A stretch of DNA of 64,000 bases. It comes from Nostoc sp. S4 (GTDB lineage Bacteria > Cyanobacteriota > Cyanobacteriia > Cyanobacteriales > Nostocaceae). The DNA lies in the NCBI GenBank assembly GCA_029379225.1, contig JAQYWR010000005.1, forward strand, positions 1 to 64,000, read 5' to 3'. The translations under genes were made by a program, and so were the position numbers. Positions 54,498 to 63,806 of the stretch are shown in pieces. Position 1 is the stretch's first letter, and each line of letters begins with the position of its first letter. The notes under the pieces are model-generated. The model was given only the letters and a program-made list of their open reading frames with translations. It was not told the DNA's origin and did no database searches.

Positions 54498-56129
54498 ATG
54501 GTTGTAGGTGTACAAAAGCGTGCTGTAGGCGTATTTTCAAATCGTCGAGATGTTGAACATGCACTACACGAATTAAAAAATGCCGGCTTTGATATGAACA
54601 GAGTATCTGTTATTACGCAAGATGGAGAGCGTGATGATATTGCTGGCGCCGAAGTACGCGATCGCATTGGTGATAAATCCGATGAAGGTGCGGCGGTGGG
54701 AGCAGTTTCCGGTGGTGCTTTGGGGGGATTAACAGGCTTATTAGTTGGTCTTGGTACTTTAGCAATTCCAGGAATCGGGCCAGTTATGTTAGCTGGAGCA
54801 GCAGCAACCGCTTTGGCCACTACTCTTGCTGGAGCAGGTATCGGTGCAGTAGCCGGTAGTTTGCTAGGTGCATTGATTGGTTTAGGAATTCCGGAAGAAC
54901 GAGCTAGAGTATACGACGAACGCGTCAGACGAGGACAATATTTAGTTATCCTTGATGGTACGGATGCAGAAATTGCCAGAGCAGAAGCAATTTTACGTCA
55001 GCGTGGTATCGAAGAGTTAGGCATTTACGACCACCCAGATAGCACATATCCGACAACAGGGGTTGCTAATAGAGATGTAGTTGCCGGCAAATATGCAGTA
55101 GGATACTTTTCTCATCGTCAAGATGCCGAAGGTGCAATTAATGATTTGCGAAATGCGGGTTTCCCTTTAAATCAAATTTCTTTAATTTATAAAGACTCTT
55201 TAGGACGAGAATCTTTTGCAGGGGTTCATGTGAGCGATCGCTGGGACTCAACACGTTGGGTTCTACCACATGACCGGACTAATTTCTATAACGAACGCAT
55301 CAATCAAGGGGACTATATTATCCTTGTAGGTGGTACGGAAGCTGAAATTCAACGTGCGGCTACTATTATCAGTGGGCATGGAATCCAACAGTGGCAAATT
55401 TATGATGCAACTGCATATACCCCTACAACTACATCTGAAGCTACATCAGTGCAAGCAGCCAAACGCGCGATCGGTGTATTTTCTCATCGTCGAGATGCAG
55501 AAGCAGCACTTACAGAATTGCGAGATGCAGGTTTCCCGATGAGTAGAGTCTCAGTGATTGCCAAAGATGCAGATGAACGGGGGATTGCTGGAGTAGATAA
55601 TAGAAATATCGGTGCAGGCAACAAAGCAGACGAGGGTGCCAAAGCTGGTGCGGCTACAGGCGGCGTCGTCGGCGGCTTGACAGGTTTATTAGTTGGTCTT
55701 GGTAGTTTAGCAATTCCAGGAATTGGTCCGGTAATCGCAGGTGGCGCAGCAGCTACCGCCATAGCAACAACACTGGCTGGTGGTGCTATTGGTGCAGCAG
55801 CCGGGGGTATTGTTGGCGGACTAGTTGGTTTGGGAATTCCTGAGCATAGAGCTAGAGTTTATAGCGATCGCTTCCAAAGAGGGGATTATTTATTAATTGT
55901 TGATGGTACTGAAGCTGAAATCCGCCAAGCTGAGGCTATTCTCAAACGTCGGGGTATTGAAGAATTCGACACGTACGACGCTAGGGATCTAGGCGAAGCT
56001 CGCCCAGGTTTTGAGCGAGGAACCTATGACAACACAGAAGTTTTTGAGCGCGATCGGATCAACTACGCAACAGTTGACAGAGACGAGCCTGCTGTGATTA
56101 TTGTTGACAATCGCGATCAAACAATTTAA
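54498..56129 (+). CDS. Three-module general-stress protein (YflT/17M-like with glycine zippers)
   Basis: 543 residues with three copies of a YflT/GSP17M-like module (KRAVGVFSNRRDVEHALHEL then NAGFDMNRVSVI; KYAVGYFSHRQDAEGAINDL; KRAIGVFSHRRDAEAALTEL). Modules 1 and 3 (about 1-180 and 320-500) each contain a Gly/Ala-rich hydrophobic hairpin (GLTGLLVGLGTLAIPGIGPV, then AGAGIGAVAGSLLGALIGLG) typical of glycine-zipper membrane segments; module 2 lacks it. Each ends in GDYLLIVDGTEAEIxxAExIL. The C-terminal tail is acidic. Relatives respond to salt, heat or desiccation. A paired BON lipoprotein gene lies 270 bp downstream. Role is probably in membrane stress. Confidence 0.85.
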   Translation: MVVGVQKRAVGVFSNRRDVEHALHELKNAGFDMNRVSVITQDGERDDIAGAEVRDRIGDKSDEGAAVGAVSGGALGGLTGLLVGLGTLAIPGIGPVMLAGAAATALATTLAGAGIGAVAGSLLGALIGLGIPEERARVYDERVRRGQYLVILDGTDAEIARAEAILRQRGIEELGIYDHPDSTYPTTGVANRDVVAGKYAVGYFSHRQDAEGAINDLRNAGFPLNQISLIYKDSLGRESFAGVHVSDRWDSTRWVLPHDRTNFYNERINQGDYIILVGGTEAEIQRAATIISGHGIQQWQIYDATAYTPTTTSEATSVQAAKRAIGVFSHRRDAEAALTELRDAGFPMSRVSVIAKDADERGIAGVDNRNIGAGNKADEGAKAGAATGGVVGGLTGLLVGLGSLAIPGIGPVIAGGAAATAIATTLAGGAIGAAAGGIVGGLVGLGIPEHRARVYSDRFQRGDYLLIVDGTEAEIRQAEAILKRRGIEEFDTYDARDLGEARPGFERGTYDNTEVFERDRINYATVDRDEPAVIIVDNRDQTI

Positions 56130-56231
56130 ATTCAGAATTCAGAATTTAAAATTTAAAATTTTAAATCCTGTGAATCTACAGAGGGGATTAATCGAATCTC
56201 TACTCTAAATTCTCAACCGCAGTTCCTCATG

Positions 56232-56297
56232 GGGAACCACTCCACTGTGTGGCGGTTCCCTCGTTGTCTGCAAAAGGTCTTCCTCCTGGGTAGGAAG
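56232..56297. terminator. Tandem hairpins after the stress-protein gene
   Basis: GGGAACC / GGTTCCC (56232-56260) followed by CTTCCT / AGGAAG (56279-56297). They lie 100 bp after the stop of the stress gene and before the BON lipoprotein gene. No T-run, so either a weak terminator or a processing structure. Confidence 0.4.
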
Positions 56298-56402
56298 TGG
56301 TGTGGAAATTCTTAAGACTGCACTACCTCCTCCTGAACTCTTTGCTCCTCACTTGTGCCGTGAATTTCAACAAATTTCACTTTTTGACTCAGAATCAAAC
56401 AT

Positions 56403-56864
56403 ATGCAAAAGCTAACTCCCTTCGTAATTAGTTGCCTTTTAGTTTTTGGTGTTGCTGCTTGTGATAACGCTTCTAAAACAAGTGAATCTGCACCCGGTAA
56501 TCCCAATCAAGCTCCACAAACACCTACTGCACAAACAACAGAAGCTTCTCAAAAAGACGCACAAAGTGAACTCCGCAGAAAACAACTAAATCAGGATATT
56601 CGCGCCCGCGAACAGCGCAATAACGCTACTGGTGGCGATGCAGATAGAGCTAAAGGTGACCTAGCAAGTGAAGTTCGCTCTAAGTTGGAAGCTAATATAC
56701 CCAATGGTCAACTAACGGTTGATGCAGCTAAAGACGGAACTGTAACTGTAGGAGGAACCGTAAACAATAAAGAACAACTTGCTAAAATTGAACCTTTGTC
56801 CAAGCAAATTAAAGGCGTTAAAAATGTAGTTGTGAAAGCTGTAGTTGCCCCGCCAAAAAAATGA
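56403..56864 (+). CDS. BON-domain lipoprotein
   Basis: 153 residues. Lipoprotein signal with lipobox FGVAAC (Cys20), then a disordered Thr/Gln/Ala/Glu-rich linker (TPTAQTTEASQKDAQSELRR) and a C-terminal BON domain at about 80-150 (LASEVRSKLEANIPNGQLTV, DGTVTVGGTVNNKEQL, IKGVKNVVVKAVV). BON domains bind phospholipid or outer-membrane surfaces, as in OsmY and related osmotic-stress proteins. Predicted to be in the periplasm facing a membrane. It follows the YflT-like stress gene in the same direction, which agrees with a stress role. Confidence 0.9.
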   Translation: MQKLTPFVISCLLVFGVAACDNASKTSESAPGNPNQAPQTPTAQTTEASQKDAQSELRRKQLNQDIRAREQRNNATGGDADRAKGDLASEVRSKLEANIPNGQLTVDAAKDGTVTVGGTVNNKEQLAKIEPLSKQIKGVKNVVVKAVVAPPKK

Positions 56865-57322
56865 GTCAGCTAACAACAATCTAAATTAGTGAGTAGGCAG
56901 CTATTAAGAAGAATTACAGCAGACTTGAATTTGGCTAATTCAACAAACTAAACTAAGTCTAGTAGTGATTCTGCTGTAAATGCTCCTACTCAGTCTTAGT
57001 AATTAACCATAGAAGCATACGACTTGATTGTATTAAAAATTTTAAATTCTTAAGTAATAGATAAATGATTGAAAGTTTATTGCTTGTCTGAAAAAGCCAG
57101 TTTAAAAATCGAGTACTCTGTCATAGCAGAAATAGAGCAATTATTTAAAATCTCTAAGAAAGCTATAATAATACTTTGAAATTTAAATTTTTTCCTTGCA
57201 CTCCTAGAAGTGCTATGCTTAACTAGAGAGGAAAAATTCTTGATACTTAACAAGTTGAATAATTATATTTATTGATGCTCAGACAGTTATAAAAACTCTT
57301 GCAATTGCTAAAAACTAAAACT
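56865..57322. other. Intergenic region, no gene seen
   Basis: 458 bp of AT-rich spacer. A weak direct repeat of GAATTACAGCAGACTTG/TGATTCTGCTGTAAATG type lies near 56912-56975; nothing else stands out. Confidence 0.4.
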
Positions 57323-57751
57323 ATGGAATCCCAACAACAGCAAATTGAATCTATCAATCCCTCTTCATTAGAAGCTAAGCTAGCACTTGAAGGGACAAAC
57401 ACTACAAACTTGCCAAAGCTACCACCAGCACCGGAATCTCAGTGGCAAAAAATTAGCAGACAAGTTTCTGAATTTTTTGAGCAGTTGCCGGAATACTTAA
57501 GCAGCTTTTTTAAAGACTACAAGCAGCCTCTAATAACAGTTGGTTTAATTTTGACAGCGCTCGTCACAGTCAAGGTAACACTAGCAGTTCTAGATGCTAT
57601 CCATCATACTCCACTGCTTTCAACAATTTTTGAGTTAATTGGAATTGCTTATACCACCTGGTTTATTTTCCGTTATCTGCTTAGGGTTTCAAATCGGCAA
57701 GAATTAGTCCAGGAGATTCGATTACTAAAAAACCAAATTGTTGGTGAATAA
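57323..57751 (+). CDS. CAAD/CURT1-domain membrane protein
   Basis: 142 residues from the ATG at 57323 (MESQQQQ). The N-terminal third is polar; the C-terminal part is a CAAD domain with two closely spaced transmembrane helices (PLITVGLILTALVTVKVTLA and LSTIFELIGIAYTTWFIFRY) between amphipathic helices (FFEQLPEYLSSFFKDYKQP and RQELVQEIRLLKNQI). This domain anchors aminoacyl-tRNA synthetases to membranes in cyanobacteria when fused, and stand-alone forms are CURT1 homologues that curve thylakoid membranes. This is a stand-alone copy, so a thylakoid-shaping role is likely. Confidence 0.9.
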   Translation: MESQQQQIESINPSSLEAKLALEGTNTTNLPKLPPAPESQWQKISRQVSEFFEQLPEYLSSFFKDYKQPLITVGLILTALVTVKVTLAVLDAIHHTPLLSTIFELIGIAYTTWFIFRYLLRVSNRQELVQEIRLLKNQIVGE

Positions 57752-57789
57752 ATTTCTAAATTATTAAGTTAGTCTGCTCTCAGACTCCC

Positions 57790-57835
57790 ACACCCTGCAA
57801 TCCCATCCCTTTCAAAAAGTAGGATTGCAGGGTGT
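57790..57835. terminator. Strong inverted repeat after the CAAD gene
   Basis: Fourteen-base-pair perfect stem ACACCCTGCAATCC / GGATTGCAGGGTGT around an 18-base loop, 38 bp after the stop. There is no T-run, so it could be a 3'-end stabiliser or a dispersed palindrome rather than a classical terminator. Confidence 0.6.
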
Positions 57836-58034
57836 AGGCTGTATTGAGGAACAAAGAATAATCACTTCCATATCAGAAAAACTCCAAGCCAAACAGTAAA
57901 AGCTAGAAGGAATAATCTATTGTTTGAACTACCGCAACCAGAGGAAGCGATACCATATTGGTATTTGGCTTCTGGTTTCTTTATTTGAGTAGATAAACAG
58001 CGATAATGTACTCAAATTATCACCAAGTTGTTTC

Positions 58035-59159
58035 ATGCTGCCAGTTATTAAAACCATTCCTTTACGTCAAATGGCTTCGGGCGATCGGTTTTTTCTCCAA
58101 GTTTACAAATTCATCGGCGCTCAACCTGGTAAAAAGGTTTACATTCAATCTAATTTGCACGGTGCAGAAATTGCTGGTAATGCCGTTATTCACCAGCTAA
58201 TCGAATTTTTATCAACAATAAATGATACAAATTTAATTGGAGAAATTTGGCTTGTTCCTGTTTGTAATCCAATGGGTACAAATGAACGCGCTCAGCATTT
58301 TTCTCCTGGGCGTTACTGCGTTTATGAAGCTAAAGACTGGAATCGCATATTTTGGGATTATGAAAAAGAAGCTGATGATTTATTAGCTTTTACTGAATCT
58401 CGACTTCATCTTGATATAGAGGCCGTTCGACAAAGTTATTTAACTATAATTAAGCAACAATTCGCCAAAATTTTATTAAAAATTAATTCTCCTAGTGCTG
58501 TACCCTACACTGAGCTTTTTAGCTACAAACTACAAAATCTCAGTTTAGATGCAGACTATTTAATTGATTTACATAGTTCTACCAATCAAGCTTTAGACTA
58601 CGTTTATTACTTCCGAAATCGAGAAGAAAGTGCGAAATACTTCCTGCTTGATTTTGGAATCTTACTTGATAAATATGATGGTGATGCTTTTGATGAAGCA
58701 TTTATCAAACCTTGGTTAGCACTGGAAGCTTGTTTTCAAGAGCTTGGTAGAGAAATCAAGTTTGATATCGAGGCTTGGACTTTAGAATTGGGAGCGGGAA
58801 TGCAAATGAACCCTGATTCAGTTGCCAAAGGTGTGCGGGGTATAAAAAACTATTTAGCCCAAAAAGGTGTACTACAATTTCGTAATTTATCTGATACAAA
58901 AAACCATGAAATGAATTTTGTATGCAGCCGCAACCGAAAAAAATATTATGCGATCGCTGGTGGTATGATTCAACAAAGAATCGAATTAGGTAGCACTGTC
59001 AAAGCTGGAGAAAAATTGTATCAAATTCTCAGTTTTAATAAAGAAAGTCAGTTACCTACTGTAATTGATGTCTGCGCTCAAGAAGATGGATTAGTTTATG
59101 ATGTTGCAACTAATCAAGCTGTGAATGAAGGTGAATTTGTATTGGGAGTTATTAGTTAG
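58035..59159 (+). CDS. Succinylglutamate desuccinylase/aspartoacylase-family hydrolase
   Basis: 374-residue zinc-dependent deacylase of the M14-like AstE/AspA family. Visible zinc ligands: His and Glu in YIQSNLHGAEIAGN, and His in DYLIDLHSST. NPMGTNERAQHFSPGRY and the Glu in AWTLELGAG (likely general base) are also typical. The C-terminal 90 residues form a biotin-lipoyl-like beta domain (AIAGGMIQQRIELGSTVKAG, GLVYDVATNQAVNEGEFVL). Cytoplasmic. Members remove acyl groups from N-acyl amino acids; the substrate here is not known. It is followed by the convergent CPBP protease gene. Confidence 0.9.
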   Translation: MLPVIKTIPLRQMASGDRFFLQVYKFIGAQPGKKVYIQSNLHGAEIAGNAVIHQLIEFLSTINDTNLIGEIWLVPVCNPMGTNERAQHFSPGRYCVYEAKDWNRIFWDYEKEADDLLAFTESRLHLDIEAVRQSYLTIIKQQFAKILLKINSPSAVPYTELFSYKLQNLSLDADYLIDLHSSTNQALDYVYYFRNREESAKYFLLDFGILLDKYDGDAFDEAFIKPWLALEACFQELGREIKFDIEAWTLELGAGMQMNPDSVAKGVRGIKNYLAQKGVLQFRNLSDTKNHEMNFVCSRNRKKYYAIAGGMIQQRIELGSTVKAGEKLYQILSFNKESQLPTVIDVCAQEDGLVYDVATNQAVNEGEFVLGVIS

Positions 59160-59191
59160 AATTATGTAATTTATTGGACTTGGAAACTTAA

Positions 59192-60076
59192 TTAAAAATA
59201 CTTAGATAAAAACCAGATAATTATTCCAGTTCCCAGTAGACAAATAATTCCCGATAAGCCAGCTAGAGGTTTTTTATTCTTACCTGTGAACCAGTCAGAG
59301 ACTTTACCAGTGTAAGTAATTAGTTCTGCTGTGTCTATAGTAGCGATCGCCCATACCCATCCCGCATGTAGTCCCCAAGCTAAACCCAAATTACCGCGAT
59401 CGGCAAGCCGTGCCAACACCAGCACCATTCCCATCAGCCACAATCCAGGGAGTTGAGGTACAGTTTCGCGTTGCTCCCAAACGAGGTGTAATAAAGCAAA
59501 AATCAAGCTAGAAATTATTGCTGCTAACCAAACCGGATAATCCTGAGCTAATTCAGTCAATAAAAAACCACGAAAAATTAACTCTTCTATCCCACCAACT
59601 AATAACGCTATCAAGAAAATTGGTAGCAGGATAGGTAGTAATAACTTAATATTCGTATTTTGAAAAGAACACCAACCTAATCCAAATTCCCCACTAAATA
59701 CAATAGCTAGGTTTAGCACTCCCAAGCCGAAACCTAGTGCTAAAGAATTTATAATTGAAAGACTGCCAACAAAGCCGTAATCTAACAAAGACCTATTCAC
59801 CAACCAACTAACTCCCCAGATAATCGGGGGAGCTAACAGGTAAAGTGACACTAACAATGGCATCTTTTGCTCTGGCTGCAAAAATTTTGTCGGTTGCCAA
59901 TCGAGCAATATTCCTAATATTGTTACCACTGGTAACCAACACCCTACCCAGCTAATTAGGAATGCGATCGCTACAACTAGTGCAGGTGCATCTTCCATAA
60001 ATGCCAGTAAAGCATTGACTGAAAGTTCAAAAAAATTTATCAACACAAACAAAAAAATACGATAGACTTCTTGCAC
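59192..60076 (-). CDS. CPBP-family intramembrane metalloprotease
   Basis: 294 residues with about eight hydrophobic segments. The CPBP/Abi motifs are present: the Glu pair and Arg of GGIEELIFRGFLLTEL, the His of FALLHLVWEQ, and the His near WGLHAGWVWAI. The family includes Rce1-like CAAX proteases and bacteriocin-immunity proteins. In cyanobacteria such genes are common; their substrates are unknown. Convergent with the aspartoacylase gene across 33 bp. Confidence 0.88.
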   Translation of the reverse strand: MQEVYRIFLFVLINFFELSVNALLAFMEDAPALVVAIAFLISWVGCWLPVVTILGILLDWQPTKFLQPEQKMPLLVSLYLLAPPIIWGVSWLVNRSLLDYGFVGSLSIINSLALGFGLGVLNLAIVFSGEFGLGWCSFQNTNIKLLLPILLPIFLIALLVGGIEELIFRGFLLTELAQDYPVWLAAIISSLIFALLHLVWEQRETVPQLPGLWLMGMVLVLARLADRGNLGLAWGLHAGWVWAIATIDTAELITYTGKVSDWFTGKNKKPLAGLSGIICLLGTGIIIWFLSKYF

Positions 60077-60249
60077 TATAGATTTGCTGCTGATTAGTCA
60101 AGACTCTACTAAATTTACTGACTTCGGCAAGGGGTCTAATCGTATTTTTTTCCTCGACAAAATTCTTTCAATACAGCTACGAATTGCTGTCAGGGTAAGG
60201 ATAAGCTATCAAGTATTCACCTGAAACTCATCCCTCCCATCAGCTTTCT

Positions 60250-60690
60250 TTACTCTTCCTCGTCCAAATCTTCGTCCGATTCGTCATCAGAGTCTAAATC
60301 TTGTGAGGTTAGTTTTTTATCGCTTTCACCAAGTTGAATCAGATGAATATGTTTGTATCCCAACCTAATTTCAAACTCATCTCCAGGCTTTAAGCTCATT
60401 GCTTTGGTATATGTAGCACCAATTACAATTTGACCATTTTGATGCACACTAACGCGATACGTCGGTTCACGACCACGACCATCTTTTGGTGCTTCAGGAC
60501 TTAAAGGAATTCCTCTAGCTGATAGCAAAGCGTCATAAAAATCAGTGAGATTGACGCGAACCTGGTTATTCTTAGTAACAGTGTAATAGCCGCACTGCTT
60601 AGCTCTTTCTCGGCGTGGTAAAGTGGAAAGTTCTTTTACTTTAGCAAGTAACGCTTTTCCGGTTAATGGCGCGGTTGCAGTTTCAGTCAT
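60250..60690 (-). CDS. cyAbrB-family transcription regulator
   Basis: 146 residues from the ATG at 60690 (TTG at 60699 possible). The N-terminal half has the cyanobacterial signature GKALLAKVKELSTLPRRE and CGYYTVTKNNQVRVNLTDFY with ARGIPLSP; the C-terminal half holds the AbrB swapped-hairpin DNA-binding fold (TYRVSVHQNGQIVIGATYTK, LKPGDEFEIRLGYKHI). It ends with an acidic tail (DDESDEDLDEEE). Cyanobacterial AbrB proteins (CalA/cyAbrB1 and cyAbrB2) regulate nitrogen, carbon and hydrogenase genes. Which paralogue this is cannot be decided from the sequence alone. Confidence 0.92.
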   Translation of the reverse strand: MTETATAPLTGKALLAKVKELSTLPRRERAKQCGYYTVTKNNQVRVNLTDFYDALLSARGIPLSPEAPKDGRGREPTYRVSVHQNGQIVIGATYTKAMSLKPGDEFEIRLGYKHIHLIQLGESDKKLTSQDLDSDDESDEDLDEEE

Positions 60691-62126
60691 TATGCTCAAT
60701 TTTTCCTTACTCTCTCCAAACTGATAAACGATGTAGTTTCATGCCAGTATTCGGTTTTTTAGCATTTGCATAAAGCTACTTAGGACACTAGCGTGATGCA
60801 TGAATTCCTGCTGAACAAAGCCAAAAGCACTTCTATTATGGTTGTTTACAACCTATTAGAGGTCAGAGTTACCAAAGAGATTAATTTTGGTGATTTTACG
60901 TACTTTTAACCATTATTTGCCATCATAAAGCAAAGTATTTTCTCTTTTGGCGCTAGTGTAGCGGTGTAATTTTCAGCCACCTTTACAAATTGGCTAGGTT
61001 CTACTACAAATAAGTGGTAGATCCAATAAATTGCAGGTTTTTCACTTTCAGTGGTTGCCCTGATTGCCAATGAGCAACTAGAGTTTTCTCCACTCATCCT
61101 CAAAAGCCGAGGACAGCATAGTATTTTAATAGAGTCCTATGGGTTTACACCCTTTTGTCCTGCGAGTAGAGACGTGAATTTTCTTATCTCTACATTACGA
61201 ATCAACAAAGCAGTAGTAGCCGCGCTGATACAGCTATTGATTCTGGTTTTGTGAGTTCGTAATTTTATATTAAATACTAGCATGGACTAATAATAGCAAA
61301 ATAGTTGTTTAATTTTGAATTAAACTTACTGGTAAATTTTTATTTAAATCACTGGACTTCAGTCAGAAAAAAGCAGTCAGGATTTTTCTAACCCTTGATT
61401 GCAAGCGTGAGTATTGCCCGATGGCTTTTAGAAAAATTTATCTAATTTAGACAAGCAGTTTTGACCAATCAGTGAAATCTAAGATTTTTTCATTCACAGG
61501 AGGCAAAAAGCAAAAAGTCACGTCTGTCCAGGTTTCACGGTGCAAAAACTTTTATTTGAAAGTGATGAGATTTTTTTTAGGTTTATTACCGTCAAGTAAA
61601 AAGTGGTTAGAGGATTCTACACGTCTGTCTATGGGAAGAATAAATCTCTTAACATAGGCCTAGTGCTTAATTTTCGCCAGCATCTATTGAGGTGAGCTTT
61701 CACACTTATATATAATTAAAATATTCTACCTTCGTTACTGCTTAAGGGATTTTGAGAGCCAGTCGCTCTAATAGAAGTTGACATAGATTTAATTTAGATC
61801 CGATCGCTATGTAGGAGATGAACGTAAGTCACTCCCAAGCAAACCGCCTTTGGTTGACACTTCTCAACAGGTAAATTCAATTTCTAGCTGCGATGTTAAT
61901 AGTGTTTTAGCTCATAAATTGAGGCAAATCTGCTATACAGCAGTGCTACAAGTCAAACTTTAATAGTTATCCTTAAACTAGAATCAGTCGCTCTTTTATC
62001 GTCAGCTTATTAACATCAGACTTAGAATTAAGAGCAAAAAGAATGTGGCTCACGAGTGACGACTAGCGCCTTTGAGTGATAATTTTCAAGACTGGTGAAG
62101 CAATTTTAAAATTTTGGTTAAAAGCA
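60691..62126. other. Long gene-poor region between cyAbrB and sdhB
   Basis: About 1.4 kb. Short open frames occur near 60906-61103 (minus), 61051-61254 and 61472-61657 (plus), none with good starts or convincing protein-like composition. It contains one GTAGAGACG palindrome (61166-61193). The region probably holds divergent promoters for the two flanking genes and possibly small RNA genes that cannot be recognised here. Confidence 0.4.
61166..61193. repeat. 28-bp palindrome, GTAGAGACG family, copy 2
   Basis: Arms GTAGAGACGTGAA... and ...CTTATCTCTAC; outer seven base pairs intact, inner part diverged. Same length and outer sequence as 6323-6350. Confidence 0.5.
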
Positions 62127-63140
62127 ATGGAAGTTATTTTTAAGGTGATTCGACAGCAACAAAATTCCTCTCCTGTTGTGCAAACCTATATTGTGGAGGC
62201 TCAACCAGGTAATACAATCTTGGATTGCCTCAATCATATTAAGTGGGAGCAAGATGGAACTTTGGCATTTCGTAAAAATTGCCGCAATACCATTTGTGGT
62301 AGCTGTGCTATGCGAATTAATGGGCGTTCAGCTTTAGCTTGTAAGGAAAATGTTGGCAGCGAACTTGCTAGATTACAACAAATACCATCATCCGAAAGTA
62401 AAGTAAATGCCATTGGTGAAATCACCATTGCTCCTCTGGGGAATATGCCCGTGATTAAAGATTTGGTTGTAGATATGAGTAGTTTCTGGAACAATCTAGA
62501 AGCAGTTGCTCCTTATGTAAGTACGGCAGCTCGACAAGTACCAGAAAGAGAATTTTTGCAAACACCACAAGAGCGATCGCGCCTCGATAAAACTGGCAAC
62601 TGTATTATGTGCGGTGCTTGTTACTCTGAGTGCAATGCTCGTGAAGTTAATTCAGATTTTGTTGGCCCTCATGCCCTTGCCAAAGCTTACCGCATGGTAG
62701 CAGACTCACGAGATAGCGACACCGAAAATCGCTTAGCAAGTTACAACGAAGGTACTAAAGGTGTTTGGGGTTGTACGCGTTGTTTGTACTGCGATAGTGT
62801 TTGTCCAATGGAAGTTGCACCGCTAGAACAAATCACCAAAATTAAACAAGAAATTCTCAGCGAAAAACAAGCCAGTGACACTCGCTCAATTCGCCACCGC
62901 AAAGTATTAATCGATTTAGTCAAACAAGGTGGTTGGATCGATGAACGTCAATTTGGTTTACAAGTAGTCGGCAATTATTTTTGTGACCTCAAAGGACTAC
63001 TCAGCCTTGCACCCTTAGGATTGCGGATGCTATCTCGAGGAAAATTCCCCTTATCGTTTGAAGCTTCCGAGGGGACACAACAAGTGCGATCGCTTATTGA
63101 ATCTGTGCAACAACAAGAGGGAGTGGGGACTGGGGACTAG
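62127..63140 (+). CDS. sdhB: Succinate dehydrogenase/fumarate reductase iron-sulfur subunit
   Basis: 337 residues from the ATG at 62127 (the frame is open further upstream but lacks the family sequence). It carries electrons from the flavoprotein to quinone or another acceptor. Clusters: plant-type [2Fe-2S] ligands in FRKNCRNTICGSCAMRINGR and SALACK; two further cysteine groups CIMCGACYSEC and GCTRCLYCDSVCP for [4Fe-4S] and [3Fe-4S] centres. The C-terminus is longer than in proteobacterial SdhB, as in other cyanobacteria. No sdhA, sdhC or sdhD gene is adjacent, which is normal in cyanobacteria where the subunits are scattered. Confidence 0.95.
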   Translation: MEVIFKVIRQQQNSSPVVQTYIVEAQPGNTILDCLNHIKWEQDGTLAFRKNCRNTICGSCAMRINGRSALACKENVGSELARLQQIPSSESKVNAIGEITIAPLGNMPVIKDLVVDMSSFWNNLEAVAPYVSTAARQVPEREFLQTPQERSRLDKTGNCIMCGACYSECNAREVNSDFVGPHALAKAYRMVADSRDSDTENRLASYNEGTKGVWGCTRCLYCDSVCPMEVAPLEQITKIKQEILSEKQASDTRSIRHRKVLIDLVKQGGWIDERQFGLQVVGNYFCDLKGLLSLAPLGLRMLSRGKFPLSFEASEGTQQVRSLIESVQQQEGVGTGD

Positions 63141-63219
63141 GGATTGGAGATTGGGTACTAGGTATTGAAATTAAAAAATTCTTTCTCAGTCCCCAGTCAA
63201 CAGTTAACAGTCCCCATCT

Positions 63220-63744
63220 CTAACGCGGTTCCTGGGGTATATTTAACGGTTGTCCATAACGGTCATATACTAAAATATCCCACTGCCCGTTATTACTCGA
63301 CTCAAAAGCAATCCGATTGCCATCAGCGCTAATTGTCGGGTTGCGGACTTCTGCTTGCAAGTTAGAAGTCAAATTCCGTGATTGACGTGTTTCTCGGTCG
63401 TAGAGAAAAATAGCCGATCGCCCTTGGCGACTACCTGCAAACACAATAAAGCGACCATCTTGGGAAACGCTAGGATGATTGGCGATCGTATCAAAAGAAT
63501 TTAAGCCTGGTAAATCAACTAAATCACGAGTTAGCGTATCAAACATATAAACATCTTGGCTACCCCGGCGGTCGGTAACAAAAACAATATATCTCCCAGA
63601 GATTTGGGGATCTAATTCCGAAGCCAAACTATTAAGACTGCGCCCCCCTGGATCGAACGGATAACTTAAAATCCGAGGGTAACCAAAACACCCAGTTAAT
63701 AAACTTAAGCATATAAATACAGGTATAAAAAAAATACGTTTCAT
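63220..63744 (-). CDS. TolB-like beta-propeller lipoprotein
   Basis: 174 residues from the ATG at 63744 (ATG at 63756 adds four). Lipoprotein signal with lipobox LLTGC. Three or four propeller repeats of the TolB/PD40 type follow: GRYIVFVTDRRGSQDVYMFD, HPSVSQDGRFIVFAGSRQGR, and NPTISADGNRIAFESSNNGQ, with short DPGGRSLNSL linkers. It is too short for a complete propeller on its own. A paralogue lies immediately upstream on the same strand (from 63807), suggesting a duplicated pair. Periplasmic, function unknown. Confidence 0.85.
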   Translation of the reverse strand: MKRIFFIPVFICLSLLTGCFGYPRILSYPFDPGGRSLNSLASELDPQISGRYIVFVTDRRGSQDVYMFDTLTRDLVDLPGLNSFDTIANHPSVSQDGRFIVFAGSRQGRSAIFLYDRETRQSRNLTSNLQAEVRNPTISADGNRIAFESSNNGQWDILVYDRYGQPLNIPQEPR

Positions 63745-63806
63745 AATAATTGTCATTAGTCATTTGTCAAGAGTTTTATAACTCCTAACTCCCCACTCCC
63801 CATCCC

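Noticed and set aside
54347..54820. 157-codon ORF antisense to the start of the stress-protein gene
   Set aside because: It is the mirror of the Gly/Ala-rich zipper coding sequence; the antisense reads as Pro/Ala/Ser repeats with no start context, while the plus-strand protein is clear.
60906..61657. Three short ORFs in the cyAbrB-sdhB gap
   Set aside because: Weak or alternative starts, overlapping each other on both strands and no recognisable protein features.
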